This document shows positions 33,099-42,195 of a stretch of DNA of 64,000 nt, piece by piece. The notes under the pieces are model-generated. The model did not search any database and was not told the origin of the DNA. It was given only the letters and a program-made list of their open reading frames with translations. The DNA is from Pseudomonas fluorescens HK44 (GTDB lineage: Bacteria; Pseudomonadota; Gammaproteobacteria; Pseudomonadales; Pseudomonadaceae), in NCBI RefSeq assembly GCF_000217955.3, contig NZ_AFOY02000023.1:62001-126000 (forward strand), read 5' to 3'. How positions within the stretch are numbered: the stretch's first letter is position 1; the number at the start of each line of letters is the position of its first letter. Both the position numbers and the translations under genes were made by a program.

Positions 33099-34481
33099 TC
33101 AGGATGAAGATGAGGCTGATTCAGGCTGACGGTTCAAGCGCGACAACAGCACGCGGTCCAGCAGCCACACCGCGATCAGCGAAGCACCCACCAACGGGAA
33201 TATCACCGCCAATGCGAGGATGATCACCACCCCGGTTTTCCAGGTCGGCAGGTCATGGCGTAACGGCGGAACACCGAGCTTGCCCTGTGGACGGCGCTTC
33301 CACCAGATCACCACACCGCTGACGGCGCTGAGCAGGATCATCAGGCAGATCAGCAACACGGCAATCTGGTTGAACGGCCCGAACAGCTTGCCTTCGTGCA
33401 GCATCACGCCCATTTCCGTGGCGCGGGCGACGTTGCCGTAATGCTGCCAGCGCACATCGGCCAGCACTTCACCGCGGTACTGGTCGACATGCAGGGTGGC
33501 GTCGTTGCGCGGGTCGTCGGCGAACACCGCGATGGTAAACACGCCGCTGGCGGTGGTCGGGAAGGTGATGCTGTAACCCGGCTCGACCTTGCGTTGAACG
33601 GCGATGTCCTGCACGTCTTGCAGGCTGATGGTCGGCGCCGCCGGGGCAGTGCTGCCACCGTTGTGGCTCATGTGTTCGGCATGGTCGCCAGACATTGGCA
33701 TCGGCGTGTTTTCCATGGCCCAGGGCACGGTTTGACGGGTAGCGGTGTTCAGGCTGCGGGCCTCTTGGTCGGATTTGGGCACGTTATCCCACATGGCCGC
33801 CGGGAAGCGGTTCCAGACCTCGGCGTATTGCTTGCCCCAGAAACCGGTCCAGGTCATGCCGCTGAGCAGCATCGCCAGCAGAAACGCCGCGCCCCAGAAT
33901 CCGCTCACGGCGTGCAGGTCACGCCAGAGCACTCGTCCGCGACTGCTGAACCGTGGCCACACGATTCCCGCACCGGTTTTACCGCGTGGCCACCACAGGA
34001 ACATCCCGGACACCACCAGCACCACGCCCCAGCCAGCCGCGAGTTCGACCAGCCGATCACCGACAGTGCCGATCATCAACTCGCCGTGAATGGCCCGGGC
34101 GATGGCTTGCAGGTTTTTCTTCGCGTCCTGCTCGCCGAGGACGTCGGCGTGATACGGATCGATAAAGACATTGAGCTCGCTGCCGGCATTTTTAACGACA
34201 AACTGCGCACTGCGCTCGGCATTGACCGGTGGCAGGTACTGCTTGATCTGGCCCTGTGGATAAGCCTCTTTGACACGGCGCAGCAACTCGTCGGCACTGA
34301 CGGGGTGATGGCCGGCCGGCACAGTGAGCAGGCTGCCGTACATCAGTGGGTCCAGTTGCGGTTTGAACAGGTAAACGATGCCAGTCAAGGCCAGCATCAC
34401 CATGAATGGCGCAACGAACAGCCCGGCATAGAAATGCCAGCGCCAGGCCAGGTTGTAGAAATTCGGTTTGGGTTGGTTCAT
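33099..34481 (-). CDS. PepSY-associated transmembrane protein, copper/iron uptake context
   Basis: A 460-residue PepSY_TM protein with four main membrane helices: WRWHFYAGLFVAPFMVMLAL at the N-terminus, WGVVLVVSGMFLWW, and near the C-terminus LLICLMILLSAVSGVVIWWK and a final helix. Large periplasmic loops carry PepSY-type segments and a His/Met-rich stretch (PMPMSGDHAEHMSHNGG). The family often pairs with TonB-dependent receptors and is thought to reduce or handle metals or siderophores in the periplasm. Here it follows oprC on the same strand, suggesting a copper role. Confidence 0.85.
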   Translation of the reverse strand: MNQPKPNFYNLAWRWHFYAGLFVAPFMVMLALTGIVYLFKPQLDPLMYGSLLTVPAGHHPVSADELLRRVKEAYPQGQIKQYLPPVNAERSAQFVVKNAGSELNVFIDPYHADVLGEQDAKKNLQAIARAIHGELMIGTVGDRLVELAAGWGVVLVVSGMFLWWPRGKTGAGIVWPRFSSRGRVLWRDLHAVSGFWGAAFLLAMLLSGMTWTGFWGKQYAEVWNRFPAAMWDNVPKSDQEARSLNTATRQTVPWAMENTPMPMSGDHAEHMSHNGGSTAPAAPTISLQDVQDIAVQRKVEPGYSITFPTTASGVFTIAVFADDPRNDATLHVDQYRGEVLADVRWQHYGNVARATEMGVMLHEGKLFGPFNQIAVLLICLMILLSAVSGVVIWWKRRPQGKLGVPPLRHDLPTWKTGVVIILALAVIFPLVGASLIAVWLLDRVLLSRLNRQPESASSSS

Positions 34482-34537
34482 CAGGTGCTCCGCTTGGCGT
34501 GGATCTTTGTTGTTTGTTTGCGGTCGCTGCGCAACCG

Positions 34538-34599
34538 ATCGCGAGCGGGCTCGCTCCCACAGATTCTGCAGCGATCCTGTGTGCGAGCCTGCTCGCGAT
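34538..34599. repeat. short REP doublet between oprC and the PepSY gene
   Basis: ATCGCGAGCGGGCTCGCTCC and GTGCGAGCCTGCTCGCGAT are inverted REP cores 20 bases apart. Confidence 0.75.
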
Positions 34600-34603
34600 G
34601 CCT

Positions 34604-36733
34604 TTAGAAGCTCATATCGACCTTGGTCCAGAACGTGCGCCCTGGTTCGTTGATCGCTTGCGGGTCATTGGCCGGGTAGCCGAACCCGGCGTTGCCGGCC
34701 AGGTTCAAGTGCTCGGCGTACGCCTTGCCAAACAGGTTGTCGACGCCGGTACTGACCTTCCAGTGCTTGTCGATCCGGTAGGCGCCGTTGAGCGAGAACA
34801 CGCCGAAACCCGGGCTCGTGCCGAAATCCTTGCCGACCACGTTGCCTTTGTTCTGCTCGATGCGGTTCTGCGCCGCGACCACTCGCCACAAGGCGCCCGC
34901 GCTCCAGTTGTCTTCGCTGTAGGTCAGGCCGAAACGTGCATCCAGCGGTGGCATTTGCGCCAGTGCCGTGTCGTGGGTGGTGTCTTTGCCCCAGGCGTAG
35001 GCCAGGGTCGCATCGGCTTTCCAATGGGAGGTGAGGTTGTAGGCTGCGCCGAGTTCGCCGCCCATGATTCGCGCGTTGATGTTTTCGGCCCGTGAGGTCA
35101 TGCCCATCATGCCGGGGGTGTAATCGAACAGGATATAGTCGTGCACTTCGCCGACATAACCCGAGACCCAGGCTTCGAAGTCGTGGGTTTTGTATTGCAG
35201 GCCGACATCGAGCTGAGTGGTTTTCTCAGGCTTGATCGAATCGAAGGCGTTGAGCGAACCGACCGGGCCGGATTTTGGCGAGAATAGCTCCCAGTAATCC
35301 GGAAAGCGTTCAGCGTGGCCCAGACCGGCGTAGAGCGTGGTCGGGCTGTCCGCCAGGTCATGTTCATAGCGCACGAAACCGCTCGGCAAGGTATCGGCAC
35401 GGCTCTTGTCGGCGGTCGGGTTGGGTCGGCTCATCATCCCGGAGCCAATGGTCTGGCGAAAATCCCTGGCCGAAGCACGGTCCAGTCGCGCACCGCTGAT
35501 CAGACGATCACGGTCGGCGGCGTACCAGGTCAGCTCACTGAAAACGCCGTAGTTATGGAAGTCCGCATCCTTGTTACGCGGCACGTCCTTATAGGTGTCG
35601 ATGCCCATGGCGGCGCGCTGACGGTGTTCGTTGGTTTGCGCATCGATACCGCTGATCAACTGCACATCGGCCCAGCGCCAGGTGGCCTTGATCCGTGCAC
35701 CGAGGGTGCGGCGGTCGACGTTGGAGGCCATGGGCCCGGCCATCATCCCGGTGCCGGATGGCGTGCGCAGGGTGTAGTTGTCCATCACGTGGTCGGCGTA
35801 GTTGTAGTAGACCTGCGCTTCGAGCTTATCCAGCACCTCGCCAAGGTTCGACTTCTCGAAACGCAGGCCCAGGCTTTCGCGCTTGAACTGCGAACCGTCC
35901 ATGCCACGGCCGGCGGAACGTGCCTCGCCGTCGCCCTTGCCGACGGTCAGTTCCAGCAGCGTGTCGGCATCCGGCGTCCAGCCCAGGGCGACATCGCCGT
36001 TCCATTTGTCGTAGCGCGACGGCACGGTGTCGTTGTTGCCGTCGCGGTAGTCATCGGCGTGAGCGGTGTTGCCGATCACCCGGATGTAACCCTGTGGGCC
36101 ACCGGCAGCGGCGTCGACAAGTTTGTCGAAACGCCCGTTGGAGCCGGCCAGCAGGCTGGCGTTCACCCGGGTGCCCAGCTCGCCGAAGCTTTCCGGCTCG
36201 CGGTCGAACAGGATGGTGCCGGCAGAGGCGCCAGGTCCCCAGAGTACGGTTTGCGGGCCTTTGATCACGGTCAGCTTGTCGTAGGTTTCCGGTGAAATGT
36301 AGGAGGTTGGGGCGTCCATCCGGCCAGGGCAGGCACCGAGGATCATGCCGCCGTTGGTGAGAATGTTCAGCCTTGAGCCGAACATGCCGCGCAGCACCGG
36401 ATCGCCGTTGGTGCCGCCGTTGCGGACCAGCGCGAAGCCGGGAATGGTCTTCAGGTAATCACCACCGTCGCTGGCCGGCACTGGTTGGCGCGGGTCTTTG
36501 GGGTTGGTGACGATAGTCAGCGGCGAACTGGGGGCGATGGCAGTGATTACCGTCGGGCTCAGCTCTTCAGTGTGCTGGCTGTGGTCTATCGGTTGCTCGG
36601 CCGCGCAGGCCAGCGGGGAAAACAGGGCACCGCACAGAACGGCAGTGGCCTGTTTGAAACGAGCGCGTGGCGCGTTCAGGGCGAAAAATGCCTGAGCAGC
36701 GCTCAAGCGTGTGTCAGCAGAAAACCTGGACAT
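34604..36733 (-). CDS. oprC: TonB-dependent copper receptor, OprC-like
   Basis: A 709-residue outer-membrane receptor. After a long signal sequence (ending SPLACAAEQ) and a His-containing segment (PIDHSQHTEE) comes the plug (DYLKTIPGFALVRNGGTNGD, VIKGPQTVLWGPGASAGTILF) and a 22-strand barrel ending in SF. Met-rich loops (GTGMMAGPMASN, PGMMGMTSR) and GACPGRMD in the plug match OprC/NosA copper receptors. It imports copper with TonB energy. It is clustered with PepSY, DUF2946 and PCu(A)C genes. Confidence 0.93.
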   Translation of the reverse strand: MSRFSADTRLSAAQAFFALNAPRARFKQATAVLCGALFSPLACAAEQPIDHSQHTEELSPTVITAIAPSSPLTIVTNPKDPRQPVPASDGGDYLKTIPGFALVRNGGTNGDPVLRGMFGSRLNILTNGGMILGACPGRMDAPTSYISPETYDKLTVIKGPQTVLWGPGASAGTILFDREPESFGELGTRVNASLLAGSNGRFDKLVDAAAGGPQGYIRVIGNTAHADDYRDGNNDTVPSRYDKWNGDVALGWTPDADTLLELTVGKGDGEARSAGRGMDGSQFKRESLGLRFEKSNLGEVLDKLEAQVYYNYADHVMDNYTLRTPSGTGMMAGPMASNVDRRTLGARIKATWRWADVQLISGIDAQTNEHRQRAAMGIDTYKDVPRNKDADFHNYGVFSELTWYAADRDRLISGARLDRASARDFRQTIGSGMMSRPNPTADKSRADTLPSGFVRYEHDLADSPTTLYAGLGHAERFPDYWELFSPKSGPVGSLNAFDSIKPEKTTQLDVGLQYKTHDFEAWVSGYVGEVHDYILFDYTPGMMGMTSRAENINARIMGGELGAAYNLTSHWKADATLAYAWGKDTTHDTALAQMPPLDARFGLTYSEDNWSAGALWRVVAAQNRIEQNKGNVVGKDFGTSPGFGVFSLNGAYRIDKHWKVSTGVDNLFGKAYAEHLNLAGNAGFGYPANDPQAINEPGRTFWTKVDMSF

Positions 36734-36820
36734 AAAGGTTCCGTCAATCAGTCGTCAACAACACGGCCAGCAGCCATCGGCTGTCGTTCTCTACAGTCGG
36801 CCGTATGAGTAGGGGGGTGT

Positions 36821-37276
36821 TTACGCGACGATGGGCGGGGCGCGGGTGCGGGCGCCGGGGAAGACGGTTTGCCGGGCATGGCCCAGGCGGGGGGAGGGGC
36901 TGATGAAGCTGTGGGCGGAAGGTGTGTCGAAGGCCGCGAACGACAGGTTGCCGGGCAGCGCCGGGCAGTTGAAGAGCAGGCTGCAATAGCCGCACTTTTC
37001 CCAGAGCGCATGGTGATCGGGTTTGGGTGCGCAGTGTTCGGTAGTCGCTTGCGCGTTTTGCTCGGGGTGGGCGTTCGCCGACATGTCCATGCTCATGTCC
37101 ATCGACATGTTCATAGGCATCGGCATGCGTTGATCCATCGGCATCGACTGAGAAATCAGTGGGCCGATAAAGATCATCAACATGGCGAACAGGCTGATCC
37201 AGCTACCGCGTGCAACCTTCAACGAGGTGTTACGCGGCACTGATCGCCTGACGCTGAGCGAGCGCCGTGCGTTCAC
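36821..37276 (-). CDS. DUF2946 family protein, Met/His-rich
   Basis: A 151-residue protein with one N-terminal hydrophobic segment (WISLFAMLMIFIGPLISQ), then a striking Met-rich run (about residues 45-67, MPMPMNMSMDMSMDMS) and HCAPKPDHHALWEKCGYC, the DUF2946 Cys signature. Met, His and Cys clusters suggest copper binding in the periplasm. It appears to start with GTG at 37276, 18 bases after the PCu(A)C stop; a later start is possible since no strong ribosome site is seen. Confidence 0.78.
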   Translation of the reverse strand: MNARRSLSVRRSVPRNTSLKVARGSWISLFAMLMIFIGPLISQSMPMDQRMPMPMNMSMDMSMDMSANAHPEQNAQATTEHCAPKPDHHALWEKCGYCSLLFNCPALPGNLSFAAFDTPSAHSFISPSPRLGHARQTVFPGARTRAPPIVA

Positions 37277-37294
37277 AGGTTTTTCAGGCTGTGA

Positions 37295-37774
37295 TTACTG
37301 GGCGTGCTTGTGCTCTTCGGTGCCGGCGGGTGGTTGTTTCTGTACGGCGACCTCAACGGTCACGTCGCCGGACTTTTCGAAATGCAGGGTCAGCGGGAAG
37401 CGCTTGCCGTCGCGGAGCAGGCTGCGGTCTTTGAGTTCCAACAGCATCACGTGCCAGGCCATCGGTGCGAACGTGATGTCGCCGCCCGCCGGAATCTCGA
37501 CGCTCGGCACTTGCTGCATTTTCATCAAATCACCTTGCATCACATGCTCGTGCAGCTCGGCAATGCCTGCGATCGGCGAAGCAACGCTGAGCAGGCGATC
37601 GGCGATTTTGCCGTTGTTGTGAATCACGAAATAGGCAGCAACCGTTGGCGCGTTGAGCGGTAGCTCTTGCGACCAAGGGTGTGCGATTTCCAGTTCTCCG
37701 GCTTTGTATTCGTGGGCATTGGCAAAGCACGCGGGCAGCAGCAGGGCGGCCAGAACGATGAGTTTCTTCAACAT
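37295..37774 (-). CDS. periplasmic copper chaperone PCu(A)C
   Basis: A 159-residue PCu(A)C protein with signal peptide MLKKLIVLAALLLPACFANA. The copper(I) site of the family, H-x10-M-x21-H-x-M, is visible as ELHEHVMQGDLMKMQ followed by MAWHVMLLEL. A His-rich tail (TEEHKHAQ) may add binding. In bacteria these proteins deliver copper to cytochrome oxidase CuA or CuB centres. It lies in a leftward unit with the two DUF2946 genes and oprC. Confidence 0.93.
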   Translation of the reverse strand: MLKKLIVLAALLLPACFANAHEYKAGELEIAHPWSQELPLNAPTVAAYFVIHNNGKIADRLLSVASPIAGIAELHEHVMQGDLMKMQQVPSVEIPAGGDITFAPMAWHVMLLELKDRSLLRDGKRFPLTLHFEKSGDVTVEVAVQKQPPAGTEEHKHAQ

Positions 37775-37821
37775 GGCAGTTCTCCAGAACGATTAGACAC
37801 GCAGATCAATTGCGAGGGTAA

Positions 37822-38223
37822 TCAGACCAGAGGAGAGGCTCGGGGATTGAGGCTGGGCCATTGCTGGCGTGGTGTGGGCAGGTCAAGGGTCGGCGCAGGT
37901 CGGCTTCGATTGGCCTCGAAACGCGCGAAATACAGCTGCGGAACATGGCCTGGCAACGCCATCAAAGGCGCCGAGCCAGAGCAGCACCAGCAATGCTGCA
38001 TATTTGAATGATCGTCGTTTGAAGGGGCTTTTTGTTCAAGTTTGCCCAGAGAAGTCGCCACCATTTTCGTCCCGCTGGACGAGCAGAAACTGCCCCACAA
38101 CAATTGCTCGGCCGGCGACTGACTGGCCGCCTTGGCCATCGCGCCGGACATCGGCATGGCGAGCATATTGAACAGCACTGCGAAGCAGGCGATCCAGGCA
38201 AATGCTAGCCGTTGTCGGGACAT
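37822..38223 (-). CDS. DUF2946 family protein
   Basis: A 133-residue protein starting MSRQRLAFAWIACFAVLFNM, with an uncleaved or cleaved signal helix followed by LAMPMSGAMAKAA and the DUF2946 motif MQHCWCCSGSAPL. It lies first in the leftward copper unit. The start at 38223 gives a plausible membrane-directed N-terminus; further upstream open sequence is unlikely to code. Its function is unknown but the Cys and Met residues fit metal handling. Confidence 0.8.
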   Translation of the reverse strand: MSRQRLAFAWIACFAVLFNMLAMPMSGAMAKAASQSPAEQLLWGSFCSSSGTKMVATSLGKLEQKAPSNDDHSNMQHCWCCSGSAPLMALPGHVPQLYFARFEANRSRPAPTLDLPTPRQQWPSLNPRASPLV

Positions 38224-38335
38224 GGGGCATATCCGGTTGGGTGGATGATCAAGCCGGGTATTTAGCCTGATCGGGGACGATAAGTAAAAAACCGCCGTGC
38301 GGTGTGGTGTCGCAGCGGCTTTCGATTCATTCCTG

Positions 38336-38659
38336 TCAGTGAGCAGGTACGGCATGCACTTTTATATCTACGCCGAGCGTCGTTCGAATGACTGCAAATA
38401 TTGCCGCCAGGTTATCCATGCTTGGGTTGCCCTTGGCAGACAACATTCGATGCAGGCTTTTGCTGGGTTTTGACGTTTCCTTTGCCAGCTCTTCGAAACC
38501 TACGGTGGCGTTGACCAGATCGCGAAGAATGATCCGAGCGATTTCCGGTTCTCCATTGAGGAACAGAGTAGCAGCCTCATCCAATAACGCCTGGGCGAAC
38601 TCGGGGTCACGCTGGGCGCGCTCGGCAATCGTATGCTTGTAACTTCGGGTGAGAGCCAT
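38336..38659 (-). CDS. HigA-like antitoxin, helix-turn-helix
   Basis: A 107-residue DNA-binding antitoxin of the addiction-module-antidote (HigA2-like) family: ETSKPSKSLHRMLSAKGNP is the helix-turn-helix and NLAAIFAVIRTTLGVDIKV the end. It begins 4 bases after the stop of the upstream toxin gene. The order toxin then antitoxin is that of higBA modules. It should autoregulate the pair. Confidence 0.88.
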   Translation of the reverse strand: MALTRSYKHTIAERAQRDPEFAQALLDEAATLFLNGEPEIARIILRDLVNATVGFEELAKETSKPSKSLHRMLSAKGNPSMDNLAAIFAVIRTTLGVDIKVHAVPAH

Positions 38660-38663
38660 TGCG

Positions 38664-38999
38664 TTACCTCATGTTCCGTTCAGTTTTTTTCCGGGTCCGA
38701 AATTCGGCAACGAGTGTTTTAGCCTGTTTGATATCCTTTTTCTGGGTGGACTTATCGCCTCCTCCAAACAGGATGATGAGGCGCTTACCCTCCTGCACCA
38801 AATAGATTCTGTATCCCGGGCCCCAATTGATACGGTATTCGCCGAGACCGTCGAACCATTTGATGTTTGACGTATTGCCGATCTCCAGCCGCACCAGAGC
38901 GTTGGACACCTTGCGTGCCGCCTGTGCGTCCAAGGTGGAGAACCAGCGCCCGAACGGGCTCGTATCATTGTCCTGAAGGTATTCTTCGAGTGTGATCAC
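38664..38999 (-). CDS. RelE/ParE family toxin (HigB-like, Gp49 type)
   Basis: A 111-residue toxin: ITLEEYLQDNDTSPFGRWFS at the N-terminus, KWFDGLGEYRINWGPGYRIYLV in the middle and LIILFGGGDKSTQKKDIKQA at the end, typical of Gp49-like RelE/HigB mRNA interferases (residues KSTQKKDI are the signature). I choose the GTG at 38999, which has AAGG 7 bases upstream; a TTG at 39020 is in frame. It is followed directly by the antitoxin gene. Confidence 0.88.
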   Translation of the reverse strand: MITLEEYLQDNDTSPFGRWFSTLDAQAARKVSNALVRLEIGNTSNIKWFDGLGEYRINWGPGYRIYLVQEGKRLIILFGGGDKSTQKKDIKQAKTLVAEFRTRKKTERNMR

Positions 39000-39055
39000 A
39001 GGCGGCCTTGAAGGTAACAAATAGGTTACTGTTCATGCAAGCAAGTGATCCTGCC

Positions 39056-39781
39056 TCATCGAGTGAACGCTGCCAACGCCTCAAGTGTTTCGTCGAGCGT
39101 CAAGAACTCCCGCTCAACCCCCGGCAACTCCGGCCGCTTGAGGATCAACACCGGCACCCCGCGTTCGCGGGCCACTTCAAGCTTGGGTTCGGTGGCGCTG
39201 CTGCCGCTGTTTTTGCTGATCAGCACATCGATCTGCCGGCGTTCGAACAGCGCGCGTTCGTCTTCGATGAAAAACGGTCCGCGTGCACCGATCACTTCAC
39301 AGCGCTCGTTGCCGGGATAAACCTCCAGCGCGCGCAAGGTCCAGAACTGCTCGGGCGGGATTTCATCCAGGTGCTGCAACGGTTCGCGGCCCAGGGTGAA
39401 CAGTGGACGCTTGAACGGTTTCAGTGCTTCGATCAGTTCGGCCCAGTCGCTGACTTCGCGCCAGTCATCCCCGGCCTGCGCTTGCCACGCCGGGCGGCGC
39501 AGCGCCCAGCACGGGATGCCGCTTTGTTGCGCGGCGGTGGCGGCGTTCCGGCTGATTTGCGCGGCGTAGGGGTGGGTGGCGTCGAGCAACAGATCGATGC
39601 CCTGATCCTTGATGAACTGCGTCAGGCCTTCAGCGCCGCCATAGCCACCGACCCGCACCTGACAGTTCAGGTCGGTCGGCACCCGACCCACGCCTGCCAG
39701 GCTGTAGATATGTTGCGGGCCGAGGGTTCGGGCAATCGCCAAGGCTTCGGTGACGCCGCCAAGCAGCAACAGACGTTTCAT
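39056..39781 (-). CDS. cobK: precorrin-6A reductase
   Basis: A 241-residue NADPH-dependent reductase (CobK/CbiJ): N-terminal MKRLLLLGGVTEALAIARTL, the RVGGYGG motif, DLLLDATHPYAAQISRNA and LISKNSGSSATEPKLEVARE. It reduces precorrin-6A to dihydro-precorrin-6B. The start overlaps the cbiD stop by 4 bases. Last gene of the leftward cob unit. Confidence 0.95.
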   Translation of the reverse strand: MKRLLLLGGVTEALAIARTLGPQHIYSLAGVGRVPTDLNCQVRVGGYGGAEGLTQFIKDQGIDLLLDATHPYAAQISRNAATAAQQSGIPCWALRRPAWQAQAGDDWREVSDWAELIEALKPFKRPLFTLGREPLQHLDEIPPEQFWTLRALEVYPGNERCEVIGARGPFFIEDERALFERRQIDVLISKNSGSSATEPKLEVARERGVPVLILKRPELPGVEREFLTLDETLEALAAFTR

Positions 39782-40875
39782 TGAAAAGCTCCGGCATGAC
39801 CGACGATGCCACCCTGGCGATCGATGGCAAACACTTCGACCTGAACCTGTCTGGGCACTACGCTGCGGGCGAAATCCAGCGCGTGCCGACACACCGCATC
39901 GCCGAGGGCGATACCGGCGGCGCTGGCCATCGCCAGGGCTTGCTGGCTGGTATTGGCCTCGCGGATGCCTTGCTGCAATGCTGCGTCTGCACCAATGTCC
40001 GCGGCCCATTCGGCCAGTTGCGGCAGGTCGATGCTGGAATGGCGACTGTGCAAATCCATATGTCCGGCGGCGAGTTTGCTGATCTTGCCGAAGCCGCCGC
40101 AAATGCTCAGTTTATCCACAGGCACTTTGCGCAGATGTTTGAGCACTGCACCGACGAAGTCGCCCATTTCGATCAGGGCGATTTCCGGCAGGTCGTAGAC
40201 CCGGCGCATGGTGTCTTCGCTGGCGTTGCCGGTGCAGGCGGCGATGTGCAGGTAACCGTTGGTTTTGGCGACGTCGATGCCCTGATGGATCGAGGCAATG
40301 TACGCCGCGCAGGAAAATGGCCGAACGATGCCGCTGGTGCCGAGGATCGACAACCCGCCAAGAATGCCCAATCGCGGGTTCATGGTTTTCAGCGCCAGGG
40401 CCTCGCCGTTCTCGACATTGACCGTCACCTCAAAACCGCCGCCGTAGCTGAACTCTTGCGCGAGCAGTAGCAGGTGGTCGGTGATCATCTTGCGTGGCAC
40501 CGGATTGATCGCCGGCTCACCGACACTCAGTACCAGCCCCGGACGCGTGACGGTGCCGACGCCTTTGCCGGCGCTGAAACGAATGCCGGGTTCGCTGATC
40601 AAGCGCACCTGACTGTAAAGCAATGCACCGTGGGTCACGTCCGGGTCGTCGCCGGCATCCTTGATCGTTCCGGCTTCGGCACCGTCGGCAGTCAGGCGAC
40701 AAAACTCCAGGCGCATCTGCACCTTTTTGCCTTTGGGCAGCACAATCTCCACCGCATCGCTAGTCACCGCGCCGAGCAGCAGGCGTGCGGCGGCGAGGCT
40801 GGTGGCGGTGGCGCAGCTGCCGGTAGTCAGGCCGCTGCGCAGGGGGGCGGGGTGTTCGGCGGTTTCGTCACGCAT
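39778..40875 (-). CDS. cbiD: cobalt-precorrin-5B (C1)-methyltransferase CbiD
   Basis: A 365-residue CbiD protein: RSGLTTGSCATATSLAAARL at the N-terminus, PGLVLSVGEPAINPVPRKMI, GTSGIVRPFS and CGGFGKISKLAAGHMDLHSR. Though named from the anaerobic route, CbiD is often found with aerobic CobG in pseudomonads, in place of CobF. It overlaps cobL by 8 bases and cobK by 4. Confidence 0.95.
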   Translation of the reverse strand: MRDETAEHPAPLRSGLTTGSCATATSLAAARLLLGAVTSDAVEIVLPKGKKVQMRLEFCRLTADGAEAGTIKDAGDDPDVTHGALLYSQVRLISEPGIRFSAGKGVGTVTRPGLVLSVGEPAINPVPRKMITDHLLLLAQEFSYGGGFEVTVNVENGEALALKTMNPRLGILGGLSILGTSGIVRPFSCAAYIASIHQGIDVAKTNGYLHIAACTGNASEDTMRRVYDLPEIALIEMGDFVGAVLKHLRKVPVDKLSICGGFGKISKLAAGHMDLHSRHSSIDLPQLAEWAADIGADAALQQGIREANTSQQALAMASAAGIALGDAVCRHALDFARSVVPRQVQVEVFAIDRQGGIVGHAGAFQ

Positions 40876-42079
40876 CGAAGGGTTTAACCACGTCCAGCAA
40901 GGTGATCGGCAACGCCTGGCGCCAGGTGTCGAACTCTCCCAGCGGCTGCGCCTGAGCGATATGAATGCGCGTCAGCTCGCCGCCGTGTTGTTCGCGCCAG
41001 GCCATCAAGGTCATTTCGCTTTGCAGGGTAACCGCGTTGGCAACCAGCCGACCGCCGGGTTTGAGCTGCGCCCAGCAGGTGTCGAGCACGCCGTCGCGGG
41101 TGACGCCGCCGCCGATGAAGATCGCATCAGGCCGCTCAAGACCGGCCAACGCCTGCGGCGCGCTGCCACGAATCAGTTGCAAGCCGGGCACGCCGAGGGC
41201 ATCGCGGTTGTGTTCGATCAGTTGCTGGCGGCCAGCATCGGCCTCAATGGCCAATGTGCGGCAACTCGGGTGTGCACGCATCCACTCGATGCCGATCGAG
41301 CCGCTGCCGGCGCCAACATCCCACAACAGTTCACCGGGCACTGGCGCCAGACGGGCGAGGGTGATGGCGCGGACATCGCGTTTGGTCAGTTGGCCGTCGT
41401 GCTTGAAGGCTGCATCCGGCAAGCCGGCCAGGCGCGACAAACGCGGCGCATCAGGGGCGGCGAGGCACTCGATGGCAATCAGGTTGAGGTCGGCGACGAC
41501 CGGCTCGGTCCAGTTGCTGGCGATGCCGTCAACGCGTCGTTCGCTCTCGCCGCCCAGGTGTTCGAGCACGGTCATCCGGCTCGGCCCGAAACCGCGTTCA
41601 CGCAGCAGCGTGGCAATTGTGGCGGGGCTGTGTCGGTCATTGCTCAATACCAGCAAACGAACGCCGCTGAACAACTGAGCGTTCAGCGCCGCGACCGGTC
41701 GGGCAACCACCGACAGCGTGACAACGTCTTGCAACGGCCAGCCCATTCGGGCCGCAGCGAGAGAGCAGGAGGACGGCGCGGGGAGAATCAGCATTTCATC
41801 GCTCGGCACTTGCCGCGCCAGACTGGCGCCGACACCAAACAGCATCGGATCGCCGCTGGCCAGAACACAGACGGGCTCACCGCGTTGCGTCAGCACTGGC
41901 TCAAGGGAAAACGGACTCGGCCAGAGCTGTCGTTCGCCACGGATGCACACGGGCAACAGATCCAGTTGTCGTTGGCCACCGAGAATCCGCGAGGCACTCA
42001 GCAGTGCGCGTCGAGCGTTCTTGCCCAGGCCCTTGAAGCCGTCTTCACTGATTCCCACTACTGTCAGCCAAGGGGCCAT
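40868..42079 (-). CDS. cobL: precorrin-6Y C5,15-methyltransferase (decarboxylating)
   Basis: A 403-residue fusion: an N-terminal CbiE-type tetrapyrrole methylase (VCVLASGDPMLFGVGASLAR) and a C-terminal CbiT-type SAM methyltransferase/decarboxylase (ELLWDVGAGSGSIGIEWMRA, IFIGGGVTRDG). It methylates C5 and C15 and removes the acetate carboxyl at C12. First gene of the leftward unit. Confidence 0.95.
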   Translation of the reverse strand: MAPWLTVVGISEDGFKGLGKNARRALLSASRILGGQRQLDLLPVCIRGERQLWPSPFSLEPVLTQRGEPVCVLASGDPMLFGVGASLARQVPSDEMLILPAPSSCSLAAARMGWPLQDVVTLSVVARPVAALNAQLFSGVRLLVLSNDRHSPATIATLLRERGFGPSRMTVLEHLGGESERRVDGIASNWTEPVVADLNLIAIECLAAPDAPRLSRLAGLPDAAFKHDGQLTKRDVRAITLARLAPVPGELLWDVGAGSGSIGIEWMRAHPSCRTLAIEADAGRQQLIEHNRDALGVPGLQLIRGSAPQALAGLERPDAIFIGGGVTRDGVLDTCWAQLKPGGRLVANAVTLQSEMTLMAWREQHGGELTRIHIAQAQPLGEFDTWRQALPITLLDVVKPFDA

Positions 42080-42115
42080 TTATATTCCTCAATCCTGATG
42101 TTCCGACGGGCAGGC

Positions 42116-42147
42116 TTTTCATGCCGTCAGACAAAGCAGGCATAATA
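42116..42147. promoter_or_regulatory. candidate divergent promoter, cobL / cobG
   Basis: The near-palindrome GGCATAATACC gives a -10-like CATAAT rightward (42141-42146) and TATTAT leftward. A weak -35 (TTCATG) lies 17 bases before the rightward one. No cobalamin riboswitch is visible in the 116-base gap. Confidence 0.35.
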
Positions 42148-42195
42148 CCGCGCCTTCGCTCGCGAAGTGCTTCTACCTCTTAGCCGGTCGCCCCC

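Noticed and set aside
40661..42145. A 494-codon plus-strand frame opposite cobL
   Set aside because: Shadow of cobL, which has intact CbiE and CbiT motifs.
42080..42195. Cobalamin riboswitch between cobL and cobG
   Set aside because: No B12-box or characteristic multi-stem leader is visible in this short gap.
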